64,000 nucleotides of DNA from Prostheceraeus crozeri (lineage: Eukaryota > Platyhelminthes > Polycladida > Euryleptidae): contig CAJQUW010007530.1 in the NCBI GenBank assembly GCA_907163375.1, positions 620,001 through 684,000 of the forward strand, given 5' to 3'. Positions 6,536 through 13,624 of this stretch are shown here, in pieces (within the stretch, counting starts at the first letter, position 1; each line of letters begins with the position of its first letter). The notes under the pieces were generated by a model. It was not told where the DNA came from. It ran no database searches and saw nothing but the letters and a program-made list of their open reading frames with translations. A program made the position numbers and the translations under genes.

Positions 6536-7228
6536 TTAATAGTCTGAGAACATGTATTTCCTAGGAGGAGCTGTTTTACGTTTTCCTTTTACCAGTTTTA
6601 GTGGCGATGTAGATCTACGTCGAGTTCTTCCTCTTGTTTGCTTAGTGAGTGTGGGAGGGGATGTAGCAGGTGACGTCTTAAACCAATTTGTTGGCATTTT
6701 CATCGCCTGAAGCATTGGAGTAGTAGCCACTGTTGAATCAAGTTCTTTCAATGTCTCATTATTTAAAGCAAATTTTGGCACATTATGCTTTTTCAATAGT
6801 TTAAGAAAGTATGACCAACCAGGTGGAACATAGCCCTGACGGCGCTTTCTACGTGTCGCATACTGAATCAAGTCTTCATAACGTGAAGCATCAATCACTT
6901 TATTTTCATCTGTAATGATTTCTCCTCTATCATTTACATTGAGATGGGGTTCAATACTGTTGAAAAGAGATATGGCATGTGCGCGAGATGCTAAAGGTGT
7001 AGCAGTCGATACAGAGTCACGCATCTTATTCTTCAAGTTTTTCAATTGCTCAACAGTTTCCGATTGTAATAATACAGCACGATGTGGATCTTTGATGTGA
7101 ACATTTTGCTGATAATCTATTTCTTTCCTATACATTTGATTTGCAAGAGGTTGCTTTACTTGCTGCATGGCAGTCAATTGTACATATTCATCCTGAGGAA
7201 TAACAATCATGCGAGAATAAGAACTCAT
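6536..7228 (-). CDS. Polinton-type conserved protein of unknown role (230 residues)
   Basis: The protein starts MSSYSRMIVIPQDEY, has a central acidic and helical region, and a conserved-looking block near residues 135-160 with RRKRRQGYVPPGWSYFLKLL and HNVPKFALNN. The C-terminal third is rich in Thr, Arg and Pro (TRGRTRRRSTSPLK). Proteins with this 'GW..FLKLL...NVP' block recur next to the ATPase gene in Polinton-like elements; no activity is known to me. Its start codon overlaps the ATPase stop codon (ATGA), which points to coupled expression. Confidence 0.7.
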   Translation of the reverse strand: MSSYSRMIVIPQDEYVQLTAMQQVKQPLANQMYRKEIDYQQNVHIKDPHRAVLLQSETVEQLKNLKNKMRDSVSTATPLASRAHAISLFNSIEPHLNVNDRGEIITDENKVIDASRYEDLIQYATRRKRRQGYVPPGWSYFLKLLKKHNVPKFALNNETLKELDSTVATTPMLQAMKMPTNWFKTSPATSPPTLTKQTRGRTRRRSTSPLKLVKGKRKTAPPRKYMFSDY

Positions 7229-7842
7229 AGTTTGTAGATAATCATGGGAGTTTTCAAAATATCACTTCGAAATCTAAATTCTTCCGGACACTCTTGCGTA
7301 AAGTCAATGAATAAGTAACCGTATGGTTTTTCAGTAGCTGCTTGAAAAATTTCAATTAAGGCTTTTGATCCTCTGGGTGCAACTTGTCGCGCTAAAATTT
7401 CAAATTGACTTTTATCTCGCGGATTCTTGAAAATAGCATAATAGTGTGTATTCAGGTTTCGTGTACGAGCTTCTTTTCCATCAGGAAACAAATTTTGTGT
7501 AATATAGATGATAAAACACCTTTTATGGTGTGCTGCGCGAGTGAACATATCTGTAACATCTTTTGAATTCTTACTTTCTTTTAATAAATCATCCAATACA
7601 ACAACATCATTAGACTGAAGTTTATCCACTGGAATAATTCCTTCATGTCGAATAAAGTTGCGACTTTGCAATTCCTGAAACAGCGACGGTTGATAAATAC
7701 CATAACACCAAATCACTCGATTGATAGGTTCCTTAAACAACTCCCTTCTTTTATCCAATAAATTCAGCGTGAAAACAGTTTTACCTGCATGAGATGGACC
7801 TGATACAGTCAGAACTTTATCACATTGAAGTCTGAAATCCAT
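7225..7842 (-). CDS. FtsK/HerA-type DNA-packaging ATPase
   Basis: Counting from the first ATG (7842) the protein has 205 residues. The Walker A motif is GPSHAGKT at 15-22, Walker B is VVVLDD at 80-85, and a sensor-like YITQN lies at 113-117. This is the A32-like branch of packaging motors found in Polintons, adenovirus relatives and nucleocytoplasmic viruses; it pumps genomic DNA into the capsid. The frame is open 16 codons upstream but without an ATG, and an ATGCAAAT motif lies 22-29 bases before 7842, which supports this start. The 3' end overlaps the next gene by four bases. Confidence 0.9.
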   Translation of the reverse strand: MDFRLQCDKVLTVSGPSHAGKTVFTLNLLDKRRELFKEPINRVIWCYGIYQPSLFQELQSRNFIRHEGIIPVDKLQSNDVVVLDDLLKESKNSKDVTDMFTRAAHHKRCFIIYITQNLFPDGKEARTRNLNTHYYAIFKNPRDKSQFEILARQVAPRGSKALIEIFQAATEKPYGYLFIDFTQECPEEFRFRSDILKTPMIIYKL

Positions 7843-7863
7843 TTTATTACTTTGAGACTCAAC

Positions 7864-7871
7864 ATTTGCAT
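7864..7871 (-). promoter_or_regulatory. Shared ATGCAAA-type upstream motif, copy 5
   Basis: ATGCAAAT lies 29 bases before the ATPase ATG at 7842 on the same strand. It overlaps the very end of the preceding gene region. Its place helps choose the internal ATG as start. Confidence 0.4.
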
Positions 7872-7873
7872 AA

Positions 7874-8230
7874 TTAACGCTTAGAGCCAAAGATATTTCC
7901 CAATAGGTTGCCCACGGCAGGAGCTATCATTGGAAGTATTGCTGAAAGGAAACCGCCCTTTTGTGTTAGAGTTTTCCTCTTTCTTTGAAGGGCGACTTTA
8001 GGATTGGAGATGAAACGCAATTTCGTAGCATATCGCTTAAGTAACTTTCGTTGTTTTGGCGCTAATTTCTTCGTCCTCAACTTCCTCACATGAGAAATAA
8101 TTTCACAAATGAATTTATCGTTAGCATGTCGTATAGCATTGTATCGCTGATTTGCTTTCATTCGTCGGAGAGCTTGAATGGCTGAAGAAAACTTTTGACT
8201 TTTACGTTTCGTCATTTTACGTTTCGCCAT
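7874..8230 (-). CDS. Basic protein with QKGGFL site and hydrophobic tail, likely minor capsid protein
   Basis: The 118-residue protein is highly basic for its first 90 residues, then has TQKGGFLSAILPMIAPAVGNLLGNIF near the end. The plan (Lys/Arg-rich helical region, KRKTLTQKGGFL, hydrophobic C-terminus) recurs in Polinton-like elements, and the GG site suits an adenain-type protease. The released hydrophobic tail may be membrane-active, like adenovirus protein VI or other entry peptides; this is inference. It lies between the RING-like membrane protein and the ATPase. Confidence 0.75.
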   Translation of the reverse strand: MAKRKMTKRKSQKFSSAIQALRRMKANQRYNAIRHANDKFICEIISHVRKLRTKKLAPKQRKLLKRYATKLRFISNPKVALQRKRKTLTQKGGFLSAILPMIAPAVGNLLGNIFGSKR

Positions 8231-8268
8231 TTTCCGTGTTAGTCTTTGCTAAAACCTATCTTTACCAC

Positions 8269-8276
8269 ATTTGCAT
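8269..8276 (-). promoter_or_regulatory. Shared ATGCAAA-type upstream motif, copy 6
   Basis: ATGCAAAT lies 46 bases before the ATG at 8230, in the short gap after the RING-like gene. It is followed by an A-rich stretch with GGTAAAGATAGG. Confidence 0.4.
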
Positions 8277-8281
8277 AGGTA

Positions 8282-8605
8282 CTAACTATTGCGACATAAG
8301 TGACACTCGAAATGAGCAATGTCACAGTGGTTACATTGGCAAAGTTGAATGCAATTACGTATGAAACAGCGTTGACAAAAAGCATGCTTACATCTCTTGA
8401 AGATGCGCTTTTCATTTCCATCCTTTCGCTTACATACATCGCAACACATAGTTTCACCGTTACTGATGTCTATAGCAAGTCTTTTTGAAGATATGAATTT
8501 GCTAGCCTTTTCTAAATAATAGACGCATGTACAGAAGGAATATACTTCGAGAGTGAGCAGACATAGCTCGAAAACCAGTTGTGCTACAATCAAGTACCAC
8601 TGCAT
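8282..8605 (-). CDS. Small membrane protein with RING-like zinc motif
   Basis: From the ATG at 8605 the protein has 107 residues. Residues 3-30 are hydrophobic and probably span a membrane. Residues 54-104 show a RING-type spacing: CDVC, then C72, H74 (CKHAF), C77 and C80, and finally CNHC and CHLC pairs. RING domains bind zinc and usually recruit ubiquitin-conjugating enzymes; membrane-anchored viral RING proteins often remove host immune receptors, but nothing here shows a target. The ATG lies two bases after the stop codon of the preceding gene, so both are probably on one transcript. Confidence 0.65.
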   Translation of the reverse strand: MQWYLIVAQLVFELCLLTLEVYSFCTCVYYLEKASKFISSKRLAIDISNGETMCCDVCKRKDGNEKRIFKRCKHAFCQRCFIRNCIQLCQCNHCDIAHFECHLCRNS

Positions 8606-8607
8606 TT

Positions 8608-9018
8608 TCAATTTTTCTTTATGGAAAGTTGAATGTGAATATCTGAAATCGCTTCAATCACTAGACTGCTACCATGATGGTTAAATGCGTTAAGACGTTC
8701 AGCAATTTTTATCATATGTCTTTTAAAAAATTCTTGGGGGTGATCTACCACTTCCATTGAATAAGAAGCAAAATGGAAAGAGCGACTTTCCACCTCTTCC
8801 TTTCCAAAATGACTAAACTTAATTTTCGCAACTAATCGCGCCATGATAATGCTATCAGAGAATGTATTCATTAACTCTAGAAATAGAGTGCTAGCATCAT
8901 CGACCACTGCTTCGATGTCGGTCTCATCTTTATGAAATTTTATCACATAATCTTGAACAGCTCCTTTTAAACTTTGCCTATGAAAACGTAATGTTCCGCA
9001 GTCGTTTGAGAAAGACAT
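8608..9018 (-). CDS. Polinton-type conserved protein, possible replication-associated module
   Basis: The 136-residue protein has a block near its C-terminus: FFKRHMIKIAERLNAFNHHGSSLVIEAISDIHIQ (written here in two parts: ERLNAFNHHGSS and AISDIHIQL). A similar 'rl..F...GSg..i..i..l.i' pattern occurs in Polinton-type proteins and near the N-terminus of proteins that precede the DNA polymerase region. No catalytic motif is visible. A weaker variant of the upstream motif (ATGCAAT) lies about 31 bases before its ATG. I assign no function. Confidence 0.6.
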   Translation of the reverse strand: MSFSNDCGTLRFHRQSLKGAVQDYVIKFHKDETDIEAVVDDASTLFLELMNTFSDSIIMARLVAKIKFSHFGKEEVESRSFHFASYSMEVVDHPQEFFKRHMIKIAERLNAFNHHGSSLVIEAISDIHIQLSIKKN

Positions 9019-9105
9019 GATCGCCCTTTATCTAACCCATCCATTGCATGAAAAAAACAACTCTTCTCATAGTAACATTTATTGAATAATGGTAACAAGC
9101 ATGCA

Positions 9106-9636
9106 TTATAAATCAATGGTTTGAAAGAGATAAAATAGATACAGCTGGTAACTATCATACAGCGAGCAATGATAACCATACAGGACTTTGGCAGTGTTGA
9201 GGTAAGGAGGAAAGAAGCATTGGTTATGAACGTAGCTACTACAACGAACAGACAAAATAGGAACACACAAATCCTTAAAACGTTTTGTGACTTCATGATA
9301 ATGTTGATTCACTCTACTATCCCAAGGTGGGAGCAAAATATCATCAATGATTAGATTGGGAAATACTTTCCTCTCCTTACCAGGATTATTACAAAAGATG
9401 CGTATAACATTGAAAGCAGCTAACCATCGTTTAAAGTCAATAAGAAGAGCACTCTCACAAGAAAAGCCATAGTCTTGCAAATATTTCAGATTAAGTCCAT
9501 GAATGTGTTTTCTCGCCCATTGATCAACATTGGGATCGCAGTTGGCATGTTGATGATAGACACTAACAATCTGATATGTCCAATTGTTCATAGCAATAGC
9601 ACTGAGCTCCTGTACAGGTTCACCCTCACAATCCAT
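9106..9636 (-). CDS. DEDDh-exonuclease-like protein
   Basis: The 176-residue protein begins MDCEGEPVQELSAI, an Asp-x-Glu motif of the kind that opens DEDD 3'-5' exonuclease folds, followed by YHQHA, the IHGLN motif common in this superfamily, and FKRWLAAF with a later NNPGKE segment and a conserved IIDDILLPPW. The C-terminus is hydrophobic and aromatic. Related proteins beginning with 'D.EG..iQEL' are seen in elements and genes of aquatic invertebrates. If active it could process nucleic acid ends during replication. The assignment rests on motif order only. Confidence 0.55.
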   Translation of the reverse strand: MDCEGEPVQELSAIAMNNWTYQIVSVYHQHANCDPNVDQWARKHIHGLNLKYLQDYGFSCESALLIDFKRWLAAFNVIRIFCNNPGKERKVFPNLIIDDILLPPWDSRVNQHYHEVTKRFKDLCVPILSVRCSSYVHNQCFFPPYLNTAKVLYGYHCSLYDSYQLYLFYLFQTIDL

Positions 9637-9688
9637 AAAAATGATGATAGAAGCCTAAAACGGAAATTTACACATCTAAGGAAACGTT

Positions 9689-9889
9689 CTATAACATATT
9701 ACAAAATGAAGAATTACATCGATGCTTTTCACGACAAAATACACAAATGATATGATGGCAACGAAGAAGTAAAATGTATCTAATAAGACCACGTCTACGA
9801 CACTCAAAGCACATAAGCGAATTGTCATAGGGTAGAGTTAGGAAAGGACTAGCAATTCTCCTTCTTTGATTTGCGTTTTGATGTAGCAT
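9689..9889 (-). CDS. Very small RING-like zinc protein
   Basis: From the ATG at 9889 the frame gives 66 residues, starting MLHQNANQRRRIA. The second half has CFEC, then after eleven residues CHHIICVFC, then two more cysteines (HRC, SFC). That is the spacing of the first part of a RING or related zinc finger. It overlaps the last 41 bases of the upstream gene in another frame. A second RING-like gene 1.1 kb away has the same CxH..C..C core, so the two may be diverged relatives. Confidence 0.5.
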   Translation of the reverse strand: MLHQNANQRRRIASPFLTLPYDNSLMCFECRRRGLIRYILLLRCHHIICVFCREKHRCNSSFCNML

Positions 9890-10553
9890 TCTTCTCCGAC
9901 TTGCGCTTCGTACCACTGCTGTTAAGGATTTGATCAATTATGTCGTCCACGTTGGGTGGTTTCGGAATATATAGGATGGATTCCATATGCATGGAGAGAG
10001 AGGCTATTTTATTATCCTTGTGTCGACCATAATATAGCCCATTCACTTTGAAAAGGATATCCCAAGTACCTTCTCCGAGCTCATCACATCTGATGGGTAT
10101 TGAATGATCTCCCTCCTTCTTATAGTAAGTACACCAATGTGATACCGGTAGGCAAATGTGATTACCATCCCAAATCTTTCTATAGGGAGTATCCTTGTCA
10201 TCTCTCGCCTTCCACTCTTGAGCAAGAGGAGTAGGAATGTCCATATTTAATGTCACGTACTCCTCAATAATATCAAGTTGGTGGCGAATGTATGGACTCA
10301 CGGGGATCAGTATGTAGTCCCCATACTGATTGTGCATTATCTTGACATCCGTGGAAGGGAGCATTCCCGTTTGGAGTACTACGCTATGATCATCATAACG
10401 CAAGGCTTGTTTAAATTTACGCTGTAGCGGTGTAGGATTATGTACCTTGGATGTTTCTTCCACTGGCCTCAGTTGTAGATGATCTGACCGTAGCGAACCT
10501 TGTAACGTTTGACCGCCATTTTGTCCTACTAGTGCAGCAGATGGAGTAGATGC
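9849..10553 (-). CDS. First gene of the minus-strand block, spliced, unknown function
   Basis: The main exon encodes about 235 residues. It reads SPYIRHQLDIIEEYVTLNMD, then an aromatic middle with HICLPVSHWCTYYKKEGDHS and ELGEGTWDILFKVNGLYYG, and ends in a Lys/Arg/Ser-rich tail that looks like a nuclear-localisation signal. The coding start appears to be an ATG at 10,622-10,624 in a tiny upstream exon, joined over a 68-base intron with clear splice signals. A TATAAATA box lies about 100 bases before that ATG. The gene is therefore likely transcribed by host RNA polymerase II, possibly early. I do not recognise the family; a DNA-binding or regulatory role is only suggested by the basic tail. 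Confidence 0.75.
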   Translation of the reverse strand, partial: ASTPSAALVGQNGGQTLQGSLRSDHLQLRPVEETSKVHNPTPLQRKFKQALRYDDHSVVLQTGMLPSTDVKIMHNQYGDYILIPVSPYIRHQLDIIEEYVTLNMDIPTPLAQEWKARDDKDTPYRKIWDGNHICLPVSHWCTYYKKEGDHSIPIRCDELGEGTWDILFKVNGLYYGRHKDNKIASLSMHMESILYIPKPPNVDDIIDQILNSSGTKRKSEKNATSKRKSKKENC

Positions 10554-10621
10554 CTGAAAATGAAAAAAGATTGTATTAAGTTTACGTTCAAGGGAGGAGA
10601 GGGAGGGAAGTAGCGACTTAC
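10554..10621 (-). other. Intron of 68 bases near the start of the first gene
   Basis: On the minus strand the donor is ATG|GTAAGT at 10,621 and the acceptor is CATTTTCAG|GCA ending at 10,554. The interior is pyrimidine-rich before the acceptor (CTTTTTTCATTTTCAG). The reading frame is open from the acceptor onward. The upstream exon contributes just the start codon, an arrangement known from several DNA viruses and cellular genes. Confidence 0.75.
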
Positions 10622-10624
10622 CAT
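10622..10624 (-). other. Start codon in a leader exon
   Basis: The ATG sits in an ACTAAAATG context, directly before the splice donor. The leader from the TATA box to here has no other ATG that would compete except within AAATGTG near 10,665. Confidence 0.6.
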
Positions 10625-10724
10625 TTTAGTTGGATAATAGAACAGGGAACTAGAGAGAGAGAAAATGTGCGTCCGTCACTCGTGTGATTCAACGATGGAA
10701 TGATTCTCACTGTGGAAGGCTCGC

Positions 10725-10732
10725 TATTTATA
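10725..10732 (-). promoter_or_regulatory. TATA box (TATAAATA) of the first gene
   Basis: TTTATAAATAG on the minus strand lies about 100 bases before the leader ATG. It is a textbook TATA box, and the only one of this quality seen in the element. Other genes carry the ATGCAAA-type motif instead. Confidence 0.65.
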
Positions 10733-10788
10733 AAGAAATGCTTGATTCTCATTGGATGATGATCCTCATTGGACAATAACATCAAGTT

Positions 10789-11165
10789 GATTCCAAATCT
10801 GGCATCCGTTTACCAATCCGATAGTTCGTTTTGAAGCTACAGCCCAAAACGTCCCAAATTCTAACTCTGTCGTTTTTCACCAATGTCCCAAAATCTTAAA
10901 TGGCGTCTCACATCTAAACGAAGGCAGATACGAACAAGCCGATTCTTTCACTGAATTTGTCTCACTCTTAGCTTTCAAACGAGCTATCGCACGACAAAAT
11001 CCGTCCACTGGAAGCAAGCTGTCCAGGGGGGGGGACGTCAGCCGAAAATTTTTTCTCTCCGATTTCGCTGGAAACATCCTTCCTAACCCAAAATTTCACG
11101 TAGATTCCGAATCTGGCCTCCGTTTTCTCATCCGATGCTTCGTTTGGACGCTACACACCAAAAAC
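10789..11165. repeat. Diverged 65-base direct repeat, 314 bases apart
   Basis: A segment starting GATTCCAAATCTGGCATCCG at about 10,791 returns at about 11,105 as GATTCCGAATCTGGCCTCCG, followed in both by a TTCGTTT, a GCTACA and AAAAC blocks. They are direct repeats with about 80 % likeness by eye. Probably part of the element's terminal or subterminal repeat. Confidence 0.6.
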
Positions 11166-11425
11166 ATCACACACTATAGCCTCAAGACTAATCCTGGCGG
11201 TCGCCCACGTCAACCAGGCGGTCGGACCAACTCACCCGAGTCTCACACTCTGTCGTTGCAGAGGGGGGGGACGTCAGCGAACATGTTGTGAACGTGGACC
11301 CACCTGGCCGGCACACCACGACAGACCACAACCTCTATCGTTCCAGAGGGGGGGGGGACTCAGACACGAAGCACCACGGCGGCCGACCACGACACTCTGC
11401 CGTGCCAGAGGGGGGGGGACGCAGC
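11016..11425 (+). repeat. Four short repeats each ending in a run of 8-10 G
   Basis: G-runs at 11,026-11,034, 11,263-11,270, 11,348-11,357 and 11,410-11,418 each follow CCAGA, GCAGA or CCA and precede ACGTCAGC, ACTCAGAC or ACGCAGCG. The last three also share an upstream CTCT(G/A)(T/C)CGT segment. The zone is GC-rich, unlike both neighbours. It likely belongs to the end of the virus-like element. Confidence 0.65.
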
Positions 11426-11450
11426 GATGGCCGCCATCTTGCGCGGTCCA

Positions 11451-12292
11451 GAAGTGGAGTTTTGCTTACTACTACGGGGCCATTCGTAAATTATGTGTTG
11501 GTAGAATATCCAACATTTTATCACCATCCTCTCAAGATGTTGCGAGATATTATCTATGAAGGCATCAAATCAAAATGATCTTGATGAAACTGTAGCGGAA
11601 AGTCACAAACTATCTCCATGATTTGACATAGTTTGTTTTCTGCTAAAGGTTTGGCAGAAGCACAGATTTTAGATGTTGCTGAGATCCTTTCTGAATATCT
11701 CAAGAGAATGACAACTTTTAAGTCAATAAAAGACACCAGTATTCTTTATTCCCCGACCGCACTCGCTTGAACCAGGAATCGAACCAAAGTCCGCAGTGGA
11801 GACGAGCTCGCACCTTCTTCATTAAACTCTTTCGTTAATTAAACCTTACTTCGCGGCTTCCCCTGTACAGTTTTATCAAAGCCCAGTATCAGGACCACTT
11901 TGATCAGGAATCCAATGAACACCCACGCGATAATATTCAGAAGTATTTGAAGAAGAATTTTCATAATAGAGAATAGAGATTAACATACTCTGACTAACTT
12001 TTGCCCTAGAATATAATTATCTTTAGGCAGTATATTGTGCTTGTATAAAATATGAAATTTATTAGCCAAACTGCTGTATTGAAAATTTGCCACAAATTTT
12101 CGCTGATAAGGCGGCCTACATCAGCAAAATTGCTCCCTTGACATAATTTTCCCATTTACACTGAAAGTCATAGCTTCAGACACTAACAGTAAAAACTTGC
12201 GCTTTAGAGCGGCCATTATGATAAAATCTAAGAAGTCTTGCCACAACACAAAGAAGAGTGTAAACACACCAAACATTGATACTTAACATTAG
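11451..12292. other. AT-rich DNA right of the element, no gene seen
   Basis: Apart from the tRNA-like repeat at 11,721-11,850 I see no coding or RNA feature. The DNA changes from GC-rich repeats to ordinary AT-rich sequence near 11,460, which I take as the element boundary zone. Confidence 0.5.
11721..11850 (-). repeat. tRNA-like SINE, family A, copy 1
   Basis: On the minus strand it contains GGTTCGATTCCTGG (an RNA polymerase III B box) and a less clear A box. It begins AGTCAATAAAAGACACC on the plus strand, as does the copy at 38,582. The two copies share CGACCGCACTCGC, GAATCGAACC and GGAGACGAG blocks. Confidence 0.65.
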
Positions 12293-13077
12293 CCGTATCT
12301 CCTCTAATATGAGCAGTGAGCACCCTTCTAGTATAAGCAATGAGCTTTTTAAAATCCTTTTGTCTAATATAAGCAACTATTCTTTTATTTGAGAAAAACC
12401 AATTAAGGTGTTGTTAGACAAGTGATTATTGCTGGAGGGTTCACCGGTTGCCTTCAGGTGGAATTTCAACAAACCTCTAGCAGACCGAATTCTATTGCGC
12501 TATCTTCGCTGGGTGGTGTCTGCAACCACACATCTACAGCTAAGGAAACTCGAGGGCTCCATCTAAGGAACAACTAATTCAATGGATTGTCGAGGCTTCG
12601 AAAGAGATCCCTCAAGATCTGATTCTCAAGACCATGAAAGCCTATGAAGTCACTAACGCAGGAGATGGCTCAGAAGACCATCTGATTCATTGAGTAATGA
12701 AAATGAACCGGTATGCCTATTTGCAGATAGACAGGCTCTGACTCAACCCCGAAAAGACTCTTTGGAAAGCACAATCACAGGAGAAGAGGTCATCAGCATG
12801 GAAACTCATACATTTAAAGTAGATTTTAAAGCTTAATAAGTATAAGTTCCGAAAATTAACGGAACTTGTACTAATATACAATTCTAATGCATTACTTGCA
12901 ATTTTCTGGCAAAATACAAAAGGTTGGCATTAAATTATATAACAGGGTAAAATAAAAATAAGGTGACTTTTTCCAATGGTCTCTATTATAAGCAACGCTG
13001 ATAATATAAGCAACAAGAGATCGAAAACTAAATCAAATTTTACAAAAATAGATGTGCTTTTATTAGAGGAAATACGG
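12293..13077. mobile_element. Non-autonomous element with CCGTATTTCCTC terminal inverted repeats
   Basis: The left end reads CCGTATCTCCTCTAATATGAG and the right end, reversed, CCGTATTTCCTCTAATAAAAG. Just inside both ends are several copies of a TAATATAAGCAA motif (for example 12,307, 12,330, 12,367, 13,000). No transposase is encoded in 785 bp. A similar end pair bounds an element at 19,145-19,830. The superfamily is not certain. Confidence 0.6.
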
Positions 13078-13134
13078 TATGTAAACTTACATATTCAATG
13101 AATTTTGTATTCCTGCTAAGTGAACGTGTTTAAA

Positions 13135-13300
13135 AGACGTGTGTGAAGTTGCGGAACCATTATTTATTACAGCGAGATTTTATTCGAAGCAACTTCTACT
13201 TTATCAATTTCAGTCTCCTGATCACGAATCTCGGCTAAGATTCCGCAAATTCGCAGTCGTATCTGAGAAATTCAAATTCACAGATAAAAGTGGTCTTGTT
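13135..13300 (+). repeat. Dispersed repeat with GTGTGAAGTT...GGAACC start, copy 1
   Basis: It shares, in order, GTGTGAAGTT, CGGAACCATT, TCAATTTCAG, CTCCTGATC, GAGAAAT and AGATAAAAGTGG with the next copy at 13,432, and in reverse with 46,190-46,310. Confidence 0.6.
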
Positions 13301-13431
13301 GTGAAGTTAGCGGAACCAACTTCTTGGTTCCACTGATAGGCGGAGTAAATCAATTTTTCGCCATGATCACAGATCTATGCTTCATTTTTCACAACAATGC
13401 AGTTAGACAATGGCAATGTCACAACATGTTC

Positions 13432-13624
13432 AAGCACGTGTGTGAAGTTAGTGAAACTAACCGACGGAACCATTTTCTATTGCAGCCTAATGCTATCCGA
13501 ATCAAGCATTACTTCATCAATTTCAGCCTCCTGATCTGAGCTCAGATCCCACGAATTCGCAGTCGTTATTGAGAAATCGAAGTTTAAAGATAAAAGTGGT
13601 TCTGCCAACTTCACACACGTGCTT
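13432..13624 (+). mobile_element. 193-bp element with perfect 18-bp terminal inverted repeats
   Basis: AAGCACGTGTGTGAAGTT at the left end is exactly reversed at 13,607-13,624. The inside matches the preceding repeat at 13,135. This is a compact MITE-like copy of the family. Confidence 0.7.

Larger units (their letters stand above)
1..11450. mobile_element. Virus-like element of the Polinton/Maverick/adintovirus kind, left part outside the window
   Basis: This block holds an integrase with chromodomain, a packaging ATPase, an adenain-type protease, a capsid-family protein and basic GG-motif proteins. That set defines capsid-bearing Polinton-like elements. About eighteen genes are packed on both strands with gaps of a few bases and several 1-4 base overlaps, unlike the gene-poor AT-rich DNA to the right. 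All visible genes are open, so the element looks whole where it can be seen and is probably young. The left end lies outside the window. The right end is not fixed: a GC-rich repeat zone with G-runs at 10,790-11,420 probably belongs to the terminal repeat, and ordinary AT-rich DNA follows after about 11,450. No protein-primed polymerase gene is seen in the window. Confidence 0.9.

Noticed and set aside
8967-9296. 109-codon hydrophobic frame on the minus strand
   Set aside because: It overlaps two better genes on the same strand in another frame and has no family motif.
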